Positions 37,401 through 49,577 of a DNA stretch of 64,000 bases are shown here, piece after piece (position 1 is the first letter of the stretch; each line of letters starts with the position of its first letter). The DNA comes from Kryptolebias marmoratus. Taxonomy: Eukaryota > Chordata > Actinopteri > Cyprinodontiformes > Rivulidae. The stretch lies in assembly GCF_001649575.2 (NCBI RefSeq), contig NC_051445.1, positions 11,241,944-11,305,943 of the forward strand, read 5' to 3'. A program made the translations under genes and the position numbers. A model generated the notes under the pieces. That model made no database searches and was not told the origin of the DNA. It was given only the letters and a program-made list of their open reading frames with translations.

Positions 37401-40400
37401 TGTCCCGTATTAATTTAAGAACTGATCAGAAAAATACGTTTCAAGTTCAACAATTGTTCGGCTTGTGTTTCATACAGGGCTAGATTTTAGCACGAGTCGG
37501 CTGATCCAACCATGTTTCAGAACCAGTTCTTACGGTTTTATTCGTCCTTTTCCATATACTTTAATAACTTTATTTACATTTCAACATAAACCCATCTAAC
37601 CCAGTGCTTCGGTTAAGCAGTGATAAACGTTGTGGTTCTCTACTTCGGGTTTTTTTCTATCCTGTCGCCGACCGTCTGCACGGGAACGTTTTCAAACCAG
37701 AAACCTTCGATATCTGCAAACGCCTGACCTTAACGCCTGGAGGAAGTTACTCAAAGTAATCATGAGACGCTGCTAGAGATAACCGTTTATGAACCAATAT
37801 GTTTTTCTTTTTAAATATGTATCGACAGATTGTTTATATGGAACTTTAAGTTTCCCCTCCGTGTTTACAGTCGAGTCCCTCAACATGGCCACCAGGAGAG
37901 GGATCTGCAGACAGATCTACTGTGATATTTAGGAGGGATAGTTTTCAACAAAACCTAATCCTGAACAAACACAACAGCTCTGAACACATACAAAAAAAAA
38001 AGCTTTGAGTATTTTGTTCCGCTCTAAAGGGACAAAAACATTCCTGATTGAGACCAGACACAGATCGTTACTCGCATCCCGTCAGATCAGACGGTTATTT
38101 AAACTTTTTCATTCAACAAAGTTTTCTAAACTCTATATTAGCCAATAAACAGACTAAAATAGCTCAGAATGGGAAGCAAATGTATATTTATCTATCTACC
38201 TAGATCAGGACAAGGGTCAATAATGATAAACAACAATCCTAATTCTTACACAAACAAAAATGGCTATTTGTAAAAACAACATTATTACGCTAGTCCTGTA
38301 CTTAAAGACAGGACAAATGTTCACACAGACTCTAACCCGCTACATAAATAACACGTTTGGATGCCAAAATAAACATGTTATAGCACACAAAACATAAACT
38401 TAATCGTTTAAAAATTAAATTTTTTCCCTGCAGGGTATTACCTCATCCCGGTATTTCCACCCAACACCTAAAACTGACTTCTCAAATTTCACCTGAATAA
38501 AGTTTAACGTCTGATTACACCGTCACAAACTTCTACCTACAGATATTTCTGTCACTAGTTAATCACAGCAGGCTGCCTCCTAATAAACAAACAAACAAAC
38601 ATAAATTATTCAGTCAGCTACTGTCACTTGATCCGACTTTGCTCCCCTATTTATACCACATGCAGTAAAAATAAAAGTGTTAGAAATCCCAAAAAACAAA
38701 ACAACAAACACCAAAGTAACAAAGAATAATTTGTATTTTTTGGTAAATATTGATATTTACCTGTAAAAATTGTGGAAGACTGATTAAACAGACTGAGCAG
38801 CAGCTTCATTTGTTGTCAATTTTTGAAATATTTTAAGCTTCAACAGATTTTTGTTTTGATAAAGCATTTAGTAAAACTTCCAACACACCCTACCATCATC
38901 CATCCATCCATCCATCCATCATCCATCCATTAACCCACTTCTCCTGGTGCCCATCTCAGTTATTAAAAGTAAATAATTTGCATCACATTCCTGTGCTTTG
39001 TGTTTAAAAGAAGTAATTTTCGTTAAATATTTTGCAGTTTTCACTGAGCTTTAAAAAGCAGTTTTTTTAAAACACACGCAGGAACAGAAGCTGTTGAAGT
39101 TTCTTCGACATCATTAAATAAAATCTGAATGTGAGCGGAATCGTGTCCTCGGATGGACACAGACTGTCCCTGGAATAATGCTCTGATGAATCCAGAGGAG
39201 GTATTTGTTCGGATAGTTTTCAGTAAGTGTCTCTGACGATGGCCGCTGCTTCTTTGTTTTTTTTTTGTCTACATTCCTTCGCTTCCATTCAGTGCTGAAT
39301 GTTCCACAACATCTTACAAGTCTCATTTGCAGCACATTTTTTTTCCTTTACAGTTACGGATAAGTTGGGATAAATCTGGGACGGTGTGGGGCTCGTTGTC
39401 CAACACACGGACCAACTCTCAAACTAAAAACAAACACACACACCCTGCCTCGTTTACACCAACTACAACAACTCTGGTGTACACACTGCATAGAATGGGC
39501 AAAAATAAATATATTTAACTTTATTTTCACTTGGCCTCGCACTCAGTGCCTCAAAATATAAACAGTTCGTTGCACAAAAAATTTGTCTTTTAATATTTTA
39601 AATTTTATTGTTACAATTGTTGGTTTTTCATGTTCCATTTATCAGACTCAGTGACTTATGTTTAAGAACTAAATACTGAGAAAAGAGTTTATAGTTGTAG
39701 AAATAAAAGATATGCTACAGATAATTAAGTCAAAGTAAAATCAATTCAAAGCTGCACAAATATGAAATAATATCACTTAAAGGACTCCTTTGTATTTACT
39801 TTGCTTACTAAACTATTGAACTTTGCAGATTTATTAGCGTATGAGAACCAATACAAGGAGTGCAAAAAAACAAACTATTTGAATTAAAATTCAAAATAAT
39901 AAAATAAAAGATTTAAAAGCAATTTACATGAAGATTTTGTCATTTTGGACATATAATAAATCAGTTTTGTTTTGTGTTTTTTGTTGTTTTTAAATACTAA
40001 ATTCTTAATTTGCCTTTTTATCGAATTAAATACTTTGAGTCATGAAATAACATAAATAAATAACCTTATAAAGTCACTGCAAAGTGAGGACTAACAAGAG
40101 TTTCTTCAATTAAAATGCGCTCCTTTCAAGCAGATTTTGGTTCAATTAACAGATTTTTTTCCCCCTTTATTTATCTATTATTAGCTTAACCAAATCACGC
40201 CAAACGCCGTAAATAAATACTAAAACTAAGACACCGGTGGCACACAGCTGCTCATTCTTCGTAATCGGCTCCACAGGACATGCTTTGTTCTGCGAGCACA
40301 GAGGAAGAATAAACGTCCAGAAAATAAATAAATAAAAACAAATCAACGCGACCAAGACACAGAGCAACTGATGCTACAACGTACCACACAAAACTAACAA

Positions 40401-41854
40401 TTTGCCACATATCAACTGATCTATAACATCTATCACAGGTAGGTACTATAGACCACTGAGATATACAACTAGAGAGAAGACCGTAGGTCAGAAGCTGAAG
40501 CCACAAATGGTGAGCGCCCCCTAGTTGCTGGCTCCAGTACAATTCTTAAGTACCGCCTGTCCATGTAAACAAACGACAAGGGCAAACTGGAACTTTGCCT
40601 GATTCAAAAAAACTTTTTTTCCAGCAGTGCTTAATGGTTCTAGAGGACTACAGGAATACCACTTGCAGGAAAAACTGGATTGAATGTGTGAATTCAGTTT
40701 GGTATCAAAAAGGATATATTACAACGGAGGTGCTGCAAGATGTTTAAAAAGACAGTTCGAACAGAAAACAACAATACTGGACAGAAATGTAAGAAAACGA
40801 GGCGAAGTGGTCAAAGAGCCACCATGACATGAGTAGCAATACCACAGCAAGTAAACATTTAACATGTTTCATTTACCTGAGGTTTGAACAGTTTAAAAGG
40901 TTAGGATTCAGGTCAGTATTTGTGCATCTGAACCTAATAACTAAATACATGTTAAATCCTCTGAATAGGAGATACGGTCAAACACTTGTAGGTTATTTGA
41001 CATAAAGAATCAGTATTTAAATCAGTTTGGGGAAAAAATAAAAAAAAAAATGGCACCAAATTTGCAATTGCATCTAAGGAAATGTTCTATAATAACTGTG
41101 CTAACCGAGAGAATAATAAAGTTTTATGGTGCTTTGGGGCAAACAACGGTTTACGGGTCCATTCAGTGCGCTTTAATTAGACGGAATGCCCCTTTAATCG
41201 CCAATCCGCTACTCAACTGCATCACACAGTTTCAGGCGGACTTTTGGGCAGCTTTAACCGGGAAACGCCTGTCAGCTGCCTAGATCCGAACCAAAACACC
41301 TGCTCTGTTTTAATTTTATTTCAATTTTTTAGCAGCAGTGTGACGCATGAACAGCCCCGGAGCCCCGCGGAGGCCCGACGGTGTAAACAGTACCATTAGT
41401 CACACGTTAGCTTGGCCGCTATTAGCAGCTAATTTTAAGTAATGACAACGCTGGGGTTCATGATGTCTACTGCAAATTATAAATCTGTTATGGTAAATAA
41501 ACTCGTCTCTAGTGGAACAGATTTGCACTCTGTCATGAATAGCTAGAAAAGCCTTGCAAAAAAAAAAATTAAAAAGGGGAGGGCATAAATGCATTTGAAT
41601 TAGCTGGAGTGCGCTAGCTAGCTAGCTAGCTGGCTGGCTAGCGGCTTAGCTTACTCACATTTCTTGAGCCACTTCATCCAGTAGCGAACGACAAGGCCGT
41701 GGTGCTTCTTGTTCTCGATGCACCAAGACGAGAGTCCCTGTATCGACTCCATAGTGTTGGATACTCCTTGGAAGCGGCGGTCCAACGACGCCTCCAGAGC
41801 AGCGGTGGAGCTGCGCGCTCCCGGGCCGCTCGCAGGCCCAGAACCGGCCGCCAT
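28451..41854 (-). CDS. rprd2: Regulation of nuclear pre-mRNA domain-containing protein 2, 10 coding exons
   Basis: Nuclear protein of the RPRD family, which binds the phosphorylated C-terminal domain of RNA polymerase II. Coding exons, in order: 41,659-41,854; 34,205-34,334; 33,883-34,094; 32,648-32,700; 32,426-32,552; 31,960-32,135; 31,503-31,788; 31,019-31,279; 30,593-30,760; 28,451-30,492. Phases agree at every junction and give 1,216 codons, including 39 unreadable ones. The CID domain is about residues 18-150 ([16 protein letters not shown], then [16 protein letters not shown]). A coiled-coil region with [16 protein letters not shown] follows, and then a disordered Pro/Ser-rich tail with [17 protein letters not shown] and [13 protein letters not shown]. 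It ends in KRPFIPPRY, almost as in human RPRD2 (about 1,461 residues). Oddities: a Lys/Glu repeat in exon 3, a NAGNAG acceptor at exon 9 and an N-gap in exon 10. Human RPRD2 also neighbours TARS2 and PRPF3. Confidence 0.93.
28694..28809. other. Assembly gap (116 N) inside the last rprd2 exon
   Basis: The gap is flanked on the plus strand by G-runs, so it interrupts a proline-rich stretch of rprd2. The nominal size leaves the frame open on both sides (39 unknown codons), but the true length may differ. Confidence 0.95.
32875..33290 (+). mobile_element. LINE 3' end relic in rprd2 intron 3
   Basis: The translation contains [30 protein letters not shown] and [11 protein letters not shown], the same C-terminal reverse transcriptase tail as the relic at 3,780-4,140. 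It is followed by a 3' UTR-like segment (GGACAAACTGACCACATTTC near 33,193). It is truncated at its 5' end and inserted antisense to rprd2. A phrase near 33,340 (CCATGATACTACCACCACCATG) resembles one near 2,843, so a second repeat type probably abuts it. Confidence 0.7.
34335..41658. other. rprd2 intron 1 (7.3 kb), AT-rich
   Basis: The intron is strongly AT-rich, with many short A- and T-runs and a (TCCA)n tract at about 38,897-38,930. A GCTA tetramer run lies at 41,615-41,635 next to the exon 1 donor. No other exon or RNA gene was recognised. Long first introns often hold regulatory elements, but I see none I can name. Confidence 0.6.
40380..40570 (-). repeat. Probable teleost interspersed repeat
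   Basis: The phrase GGTGAGCGCCCCCTAGTTGC, followed by TGGCTCCAGTAC and then by CCGCCTGTCCATGT, resembles the end of a common fish interspersed repeat. The hydrophobic frame antisense to it has no family resemblance. Assignment rests on memory only. Confidence 0.4.
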
Positions 41855-41960
41855 CTTCCCAGCTCCGACTGTTAACGATGGGGATAGAGGAGCCGGAGTA
41901 AAGAGGACGACTCGGGGAAAACACGCCCCTCTGCTTTCACTTTTTTTTTTTTTACGTCAA
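41855..41960. promoter_or_regulatory. rprd2 promoter region
   Basis: The start codon at 41,854 is preceded by GC- and CpG-rich sequence that quickly becomes a T-run. A TTGACGTAAA (minus strand, about 41,952-41,961) resembles a CREB/ATF site. A minus-strand AATAAA at 42,061-42,066 could end prpf3 transcripts, which would put the two genes only about 200 bases apart. Confidence 0.35.
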
Positions 41961-42675
41961 AACAACTGTATCATCGACTGTGAGCTGTGTGCAAAGCCGT
42001 GCGACAGTAAGTTAGGTTTTATAAACATTTTAGATGGCAAAAAAATGGGGTTACATTTTGTTTATTTAAGGCAGTGACTGTACTGTTACAGAAAAATGTG
42101 GCTACAGCGGAGACAAAAAAAGAGGTCAATTCTCTAAAAGGAAAAACTGCATTTAAGAACCTGAAAATTTGCAGTGCCTACATTATAAAGGTACGCCTCC
42201 AGGTCTTATTGTTTCAGCACACAAGCTGTGCAAATTGTTGTCGATGGGGTGCCTTTTTTACTCATCGTTTAACTCGAACAGGGATTATGGTGAATCGAAA
42301 TCACAAAACATCGGTCATAACATCTTTTTTTGTTCTCGCATACAGTCTCGGGAGAGGTATTTACATCACACAGTGCCATCTGTCTACAAAAAATATGACA
42401 GAGAAGCCTATATATCACCAAAGAAATCAACACTGATGCAGACCTACACGCACATGCTCCGCTCCACACGCCCTGAGCTGTCTCGTTCTTACAAAAGACA
42501 TCCACACATTTACTGTTCATCCTTTTTTTTTTCTTTTCTTTGTCAAGTCTTTTAATCGAGTCCCCTCCAGTAGCCAGCGGGGGAAGAGGCGGTTTTTGCT
42601 GAGAGGCCGTGAATCTGCAGGCTCAACGACGAGAGAAGTCCGACAGAAACCCGAGAAGTGCGCCGCTGGCGGGGT

Positions 42676-45600
42676 TCAGTCATCGGTGCCGTCCAACACG
42701 CTGTGGCTGAGCGCCAGGTCCCAGTAGTGCTCCGTGCCGTGCTTCCTGAAGTGTTCCCGGGCCATGTTCTCAGTGGGGCACTGCTTGAACTTCATCTCGC
42801 CAAAGCTACGCTCCTTTGCTGTCCCCTGAGGAATAACGTGAACCGAAAGAGATCAGAACCCAAAACAGGACAATCCGACACGCAGCGGGGAAGTAAAATG
42901 TGATCACTGACCTCCCAAATCAACCAGCACTTGTTGTTCCTCTTTGCATCGTCATCACCATCTGGATCTAAATAATAAGCGAAACAGCTTAATGACAATA
43001 AAGTAATAAAATGTGACAAGTAGCACAAATGAAGCGGTGAATCACTCGTACCATCTCTTTTAGAGTTGTGTTCCTCCCACTTGATTCTGTGAAGCATCAG
43101 CTTCTTGAACTTTTTTTGGGATTTAGGGCCTAAAATGGAGAAAACAAACTAATCAGTGCAACAAAAAAGCTGAAATTTACGATTTTGAGTCACGAGTCGC
43201 CCAACAAACTTTAAAGGAACAACAGATCAGACAGCACGTCAGTTGAAAATGAGTCATTTTGTTCATGTTATCAGTTCACTAAAAAATAAAATACTCTTGG
43301 AATTATGCAAATATATTCCTACACAGAGCTACCGTTGAAACAGTCTGCAGAATAAATGGAAAACCGCAGTCTTAGTCGGCATAATGAAGCTAAAAGGCCC
43401 CCGTCTTTCCTCACCTCCTTCCACCACAACGAGATTGACGTCTTTGTGCAGAACAACTGTGCCCGTCAGGTACAGCTGGTTAGCATTAGCCTCGACTTTG
43501 AACTTCTTAGCGGGATTTTGCAAATATCGGATCCTGGGAATGAAAGCAGAGGTGGCATTTCAAAAAGATTGCGACACGCATGAAATGATATCGGTCCTCA
43601 GCCGCATCGTGTGTTTCCTCCTGACAAACACACACACCTGTAAACTGCGATGTGAACACCGTCAGTGAGGTCCTCTTTTAACTTCTTGACCTTCTTCTCT
43701 TTCCTCTGCTCCGCCGTGAGCTTCCGAGCTGCGTTGGCTTCCTCGTGGATTCTGCAAATAAGAGACACAGATACAAACATCTTAAAACAAAGGCTTTCAT
43801 CTGTTTAGATTTTTCAGTAAGAGAAAACAGGCAACAACAGAAGAGCTTAATCGAGTCACTAACTTTTGTCTTTTGAACATCCGATCTCTCACAAAGCTCT
43901 CCACTTTTGTGGGGTCCTGGACCGCCTCCGTCCCCAAGACTCTCATGAGGTTGGAGATGCGTACTAAGAAGTCAAACACAACAATCGTCAGCTGCGGTTT
44001 GCGTTGCCAGACGGCGCAACCGTTAGCAATAACAACGATTTGTGGGCACCTACCTTTGGGTTCTGGTGGAGGCATCAGTCCCAAACGGACCTTCTCCTGC
44101 ACTTCTTTCTGCCCCTCTCTGCGCGTTTGTCTTCTTAGTTTCTTCTGCTCCTTCTTTGTCAAGTACACGCCCAGTGTTACCGGCTTATCCGTGTCGACTG
44201 CAAAAAAGGAAAACAAAACACAGTTTTGAAATGTTACTCGTAGAAAGGACATAACCACCTTTAGGAAGCAAACATGGAGAAAATGCACAGCTGCTTCAAA
44301 AAAACCTTAACAGTATATACACCTCAGAGCTCAGGGGAAGGAAAGGCAGTAAAAATAAACAAATAATGTACAACTGAATAATTACTGGTGACATTTCCTT
44401 CACAGACTAGCTGCTTTGTGTACAACTATGACTGTTTTCATAGTAGGCGCTTACTGAAATACCTAAAAAATACAAAAATCCAGCTCCCTGTGAGCTTTCT
44501 TTGAGTGTATTTCTATCATCCTTTATAGATCTCAGTGAAACAGGAATGTTCAAACTTCCCAAGACATGTTTCTACCATTCCTGCACTTACCTGGTGGACT
44601 CATTTGGGCGGGATGTTCTACTAGGTTGGTTACGCCAAACAAATCGAACTCTTCAAACTTTGTGTCTGGATTTCTTTGGAAGACAAAAAAAAAAGGTAAG
44701 TCTGTTTTACTACATGTTTTATTTGTGTCACAAAGATTTCTAAACTCAGGTTTTTAGGGATGTCATGTCTTACACTGCTATATTGGAGGGCAAGATGAAG
44801 GAGTCCCACCACTCGATGCTGGGCACCTCCCCTTCTTCGATCTCTTTTTTAGGAGCAATCAGAGCCAGTTTGGTAGAAGCCTGGATTCCCGTTTTCTTCG
44901 CAGCCTGGGCGATCTCATTCTGCAGCCTTTCCAGCTGGGCCTGCAAAAAGGGAGGCATTCGTGCGAGAGACGCGTTAGACACGGACAATCGCGAGTTCAA
45001 ATGTTTCACGAAGCTGGAAGGTTCAACCGTTCGCAGCTCGAAGGGTTTTTGTCCGACCTTGGTTCTGACTCTCTGAGCGATCTTCTCGAAACGGCCCGGG
45101 TCGTGGAATCTGAAGCTCCTGCGAGTGCGCTGAGCTGGACCCATGGGTACACGCAGGTCGAAGTAGGACGTGGACTCCAGGTCCTCCCCGGGCTTCTCCT
45201 TCAGCTGCTGACGGAACTGCTCCCTCTTCACGGCCCGAATGTTAGCTGCACAGAAAAGCAGGAAATGATTTAATTCAATATTTAGATTTGTTTTTAATCT
45301 AAAGGGACAACATTCAAACTAAAAGCACTGGTATTCCGAACAGAAACATCTTTAACGTTGGTATTTCTGTTCATTAACAAAACATTTAAGATGACTGCAG
45401 TTCATATTTAATAAATAGTGCTATGAGTTCACAGGTTGACACATCAGCATCTTTTCCAATGAGTCAGAGTTTACACCTCCAGCTGCTGTCACGCTTCTGA
45501 CTGAAGCATTTCAAGTTTAAAGTTTGAGGTCAAGTCCAACTATTTTTCCCCCTAAAGGCTGGAGACATTAAAAGCAATTTATAATATGCATTGCATTACT

Positions 45601-48600
45601 GTCCGAGCAATGACTTCCCCATTTCAACTTGTGATTCGTGGAAGGAAGTGCAGGTTTTTGCCTTTTTTAAAAACAGGGATCCCCTCTCGAGTCTCCGTTT
45701 ATTATCAAAATGTCTGCTCTGAAAAATGAAAAAGATCACGGCAAGAAGGGAGAGAAAACTGCTTATTGGCACCGCTACGACGACAAAAAGCTCACATCAA
45801 CTCTGCATTTTTCTTTCACACACACACACACACACGAGTGCATGCAAACGCTGTTTCTTCTCCAAAACTATTTCAAACTTCAATGATGTGCCCGGTTGCT
45901 CAATTTAGTCCTTTTATTATCCCTTTATTATCCTTATTTTTTCAGTCCCTGTCATCTGTGGATGTCAGGTAGTGCTTGTGTCTTCAGCTGCTAATGAGGA
46001 AAGCGGATATTTGTCTGAAGAAATGGAGTGTAAGGTTGTGTCTCAACTGGACAGGAGAAAGATGGCACTAGCTGGGATACCACTGCCATTCCTTATTCGA
46101 CTTTAAAAGATGAATACAACATCTATAATGAACATGGTATGCAAAAAAGGTTTATGAGTTTACATAAGGTAAGGTGTTTGTTTCGTTTTTGGACCGTTTC
46201 ATAATCCTCTAATCATAGCACAGCTGGAAAAAACTCTGACTGAAAAATGTTGTCCAAGATAACATCTCTGTGATCCCAAAAATAAAAACTAATGATGGTG
46301 GAAAAGCTTGACCACTGCATCTTAGGGATGTCCAACAAAGTTGTTTTTCCCTGCTCAAAGTTTTGTTTCCAGTTAGATAACTTCCTCCTGCAGCCTCGAG
46401 CAACCTGGTGACAGCAACGCTGCTTCAGCTGTGAATGGAAACCTGACAACTCTTGTTTTAATAATGCTGAAAAGTAATCCTTGAAATCTGAACTTTATTA
46501 GTAGTAATCGTTTGAGAAACAGCTTTTTGACAACCCCAGAGCGTAAAGATACCGATTACATACCTTTGAGCGTCGGCATACGATGTGTGAGTTCAACCTC
46601 TTTGCCCGAAGCATCAACAGTTCTGCCCTTGTCGTCCAGAATCAGAGGCGTCGGCTTGTTCACCTCTTTAATTTCTACTTTCCTGTAGTTGCACAGAGAA
46701 AAGAAAAAAAATCTATTTTCGGTTCCTTGTGTGCGTACAGATATTACCCGACAACGTCTTAATTATCTGATGTTACTTACGGTGGAGCGATTCCCATTGC
46801 GTGCAGATTGGCGAGCGCGACAAAGTTTTGAGGCCCGGTGTTCCCCAAAGTCCCGAGGATCCCAGGCTTCATCGCCAGCTGGGACTGGATGCGGGCCTGT
46901 AGCTCAGCGGCCTTGCGGGCCTTCTCGATGGCGTCGTTCATAAAGCTGGCGGCCTGGGAGGGGGCGATAGACGAGCCGCCGCCAACTCCGCCAGACCCGA
47001 GAAGCCGTGTGACTGTCGCAGCGTCGACCTGCGATCGTGGTTAGAAGAAAATACACAAACCTTAAAGTCAGATCAAAAATAATGAAACAGTGAAAGTCAT
47101 GCTGAAACGTCTGATATTTTAAAAATGTATTTTCTTGAAGAGCACAAAGTTGGAGCTTTTGAAAAAAAAAAAAAAAAACTCTTTACTGATGCAGATGTGG
47201 CTGAAGGCGTAAAGCTCAGCTGTTTCTTTCTTTCTTCGATCTGCTTTGTGGCGGCTTCCATCATCTGTTTGATCTGTTAAAAGACGATAAAGAACAAAAA
47301 ACATCAGTTGCAAAATTATAAATCAACAAACATAATGATTATGAAGTTCCTGCAAGCTGCACCAATATTCTTGTACCTGCATTTTGGTGAGCATGCCTGG
47401 GCTTTCAGATGGAGGTCCGGGTATGACCTCAGGCTCCTCGACCTCCTGAAAACGAGGGACTCGCTTTCGCTTCACAGTCGTCCCATCTCCCACCTCGGGC
47501 GTTTCTTTCATGGCACTCGAGTCCACCTCTTCTCCAAAGACATCCTGAGTTCAAACAACCAAACCACGAGCATCCACACAATTAGTTAGCTAAGTAATAA
47601 TATATCACATTAGGATGTGATTTTTTTAAAATTTAAATACAAATAACAGTCTCAACATACAGAAATATTTGAGTTTTAATGTCATGACTAATATCAAAGA
47701 CTAGCCAACAATATAAGTCTCGAAACTTGACTTTTGTTACCTTGAGTTCTCTCTTGCGGTTCTTTTCTCCGGCTCCTTTGTTGCCACGGGAGTTGCGGCT
47801 CTCCTCCAGAGCTTCAAAAAGTCGCTCCACAAAACCTCCGGCGGAGTCGTCAAGGAAAGGACGCAGCTGGTCTGAGGACAAACAAGTGTTAAGTAATTAA
47901 CACAAATTTAGTCATAATCTGATTATCATCCTGGCAAAATGTTGCCAAAATTGATTTTCCTCAAACAATCATTTGGAAAGCAGTGCGGAAAAAGAAAAGA
48001 TTGCTGGTAGATAACCAGAGAACAGAGAGAGACAAAAGTCTTGTCTGTCTTATTGCATGTTTATAGCAAAAAAGACTGAAATTAATAAATATTTTCATAC
48101 TTTATGAAACCTTAAAGAGAAGTTAGAATGTTGTTATGTATCAGTGGAAAACAACCTATTACTACCAGAAAGAAAATTGCAAAAAAGACAACTGAAAAGC
48201 ATCTACAGTAACTTGAGTGTCTTGCCAAGTTTTAGTGCCAAATAGGAACTGTAATCTTTCACTTTAGCTGTACAACAATAAGAACAAATTTTCATAAGCC
48301 AGATACAATTTCATGACCACTGTCAGGTAAAGTGCTGTTCTCCTGGATATTACTTTGACACTTGCCACCAAACTAAATACTGACAACTCCGTTTTGCCTC
48401 ATACCAGATAGAAACAGCACATTCCCAGCACAGTATATGGTTTAAAGAACCCACTAAACGGTCTGAGGTGTTCCTCAGGATTCCAACTGAAGGCATTTGA
48501 GAGAAAGCAAGCTCAACCCACTAAAGACCCCCTTCACCATCCAACAGGGAGTCTCTGCTAACATTCTGGTATCAGAAACAGAACAGACATAGTTTAACAT

Positions 48601-48878
48601 CTTTTGGTCCAAGCCCTGAATAGTAATCAATGTTCAGTTGACAGCACACGCAGCACAGAATCAGTGTTAGTTGGGTGGTCCATAACGTTAGGACTGAACA
48701 TCCTTAGTTGGATCACATACGAGGTATACCAACCTGTAGTCTTCCTCTTATCCAGCCCCTTTCCCACACAGTGTAAAGCCGCAGTGACCACAGTGGGTTC
48801 AGAGAAACCCAGCACCTTCTTCACAGTGCGCTCCACCCAGGGTCTCAACTCCTCCACCTCCCGCTTAGGCAGAGACAT
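42676..48878 (-). CDS. prpf3: U4/U6 small nuclear ribonucleoprotein Prp3, 16 coding exons, 698 codons
   Basis: Structural protein of the U4/U6 and tri-snRNP particles, needed for pre-mRNA splicing in the nucleus. Coding exons, in order: 48,734-48,878; 47,741-47,871; 47,377-47,544; 47,187-47,273; 46,781-47,028; 46,564-46,682; 45,058-45,245; 44,774-44,940; 44,591-44,673; 44,054-44,197; 43,864-43,963; 43,638-43,751; 43,415-43,533; 43,052-43,129; 42,912-42,967; 42,676-42,825. All phases agree. An N-terminal PWI-type domain ([20 protein letters not shown]) is followed by the conserved [15 protein letters not shown]. The PRP3 domain ([10 protein letters not shown] to [19 protein letters not shown]) and the C-terminal DUF1115 fold ending near [13 protein letters not shown] come next. 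The AVQDPTKVE segment, site of human retinitis pigmentosa RP18 changes, is intact. Human PRPF3 is 683 residues. Intron 7 can be read through (see findings). Confidence 0.95.
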
Positions 48879-49318
48879 CCTCAGATCCTGCAAAACACAA
48901 CAATTTAGTGACACCACTTTGCCACCAGATCAGAACATTAATATGTTCTGAACATTTTTTTATAAAGTAGATGTTAAACAGAAGTTTAATACTATAAAAT
49001 ATGTTTAATAGTAACAAATAGGCAAAACAATAATAAATTACTTGTAAAATCTTTGTTTTGTTACCGATTTAGAGCAGCACAAACGTTAGCTAAACTTGGC
49101 TAACACATGAGATACAGAACAAACAAACACTGTAAATTTTATGAGTTAATAAATATTATGTTGAAGTGTGCAGATGGCTGAACTAACAAGGCACAACAAG
49201 CAAACTAAAAACATTAACATGAGCTTAAAAACAACCCCCGACTGGTTACATGCTAACTAACATTAGCTTACTGGCTGTGCAAACATCAACAAACACCGGC
49301 TCCGTTGAGGACACAAAC

Positions 49319-49440
49319 CTGTCGGATTTGTCTGTAACCCAAACGGTTCGGAAAATCCCGTCAAAATCCCACGGAAATAATCAAAGTTCAAACTCGTAAA
49401 TTACTCCAATCGACAAGTATTCCTGTGAACTTTCTGTGCA
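49319..49440 (-). other. prpf3: prpf3 non-coding first exon (5' UTR)
   Basis: The first coding exon begins after a TTTTGCAG acceptor ten bases upstream of the ATG, so an upstream exon is required. On the minus strand a donor, CCGACAG followed by GTTTGT, ends an exon at 49,319. Its upstream limit is not fixed; the CpG-rich stretch near 49,440 is a likely start. Confidence 0.5.
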
Positions 49441-49492
49441 AGCCGCGCCGTTCACACGACGTTTCTGTTCGAGGGGAGACCCGGAACCGGAA

Positions 49493-49577
49493 ATGGAAGC
49501 GTTCGAACTCTTCTTCGTGGCTTCTCGCGAGCAGTCCCCTCCAGGGCCGAATGTCGTTTTCACCGCCTATCTACAAG
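49493..49577 (+). CDS. Candidate first exon of an unidentified gene, divergent from prpf3
   Basis: An ATG in a good context (GGAAATGG) opens a 28-codon frame starting MEAFELFFVASREQ and continuing NVVFTAYLQ. It ends at a canonical donor, CTACAAG followed by GTAAGG, in phase 1. It starts within about 150 bases of the prpf3 5' exon in the same CpG-rich block, as expected for a bidirectional promoter. I do not recognise the protein. The candidate exon at 54,438-54,534 has a compatible phase but a link is only a guess. Confidence 0.4.

Noticed and set aside
40167..40542. Hydrophobic minus-strand frames that could pass for a membrane protein
   Set aside because: They overlap a probable interspersed repeat inside rprd2 intron 1 and match no family I know.
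42074..42555. Plus-strand frames of 120-128 codons
   Set aside because: They lie in the prpf3 3' UTR, have no recognisable domain and overlap each other in different frames.
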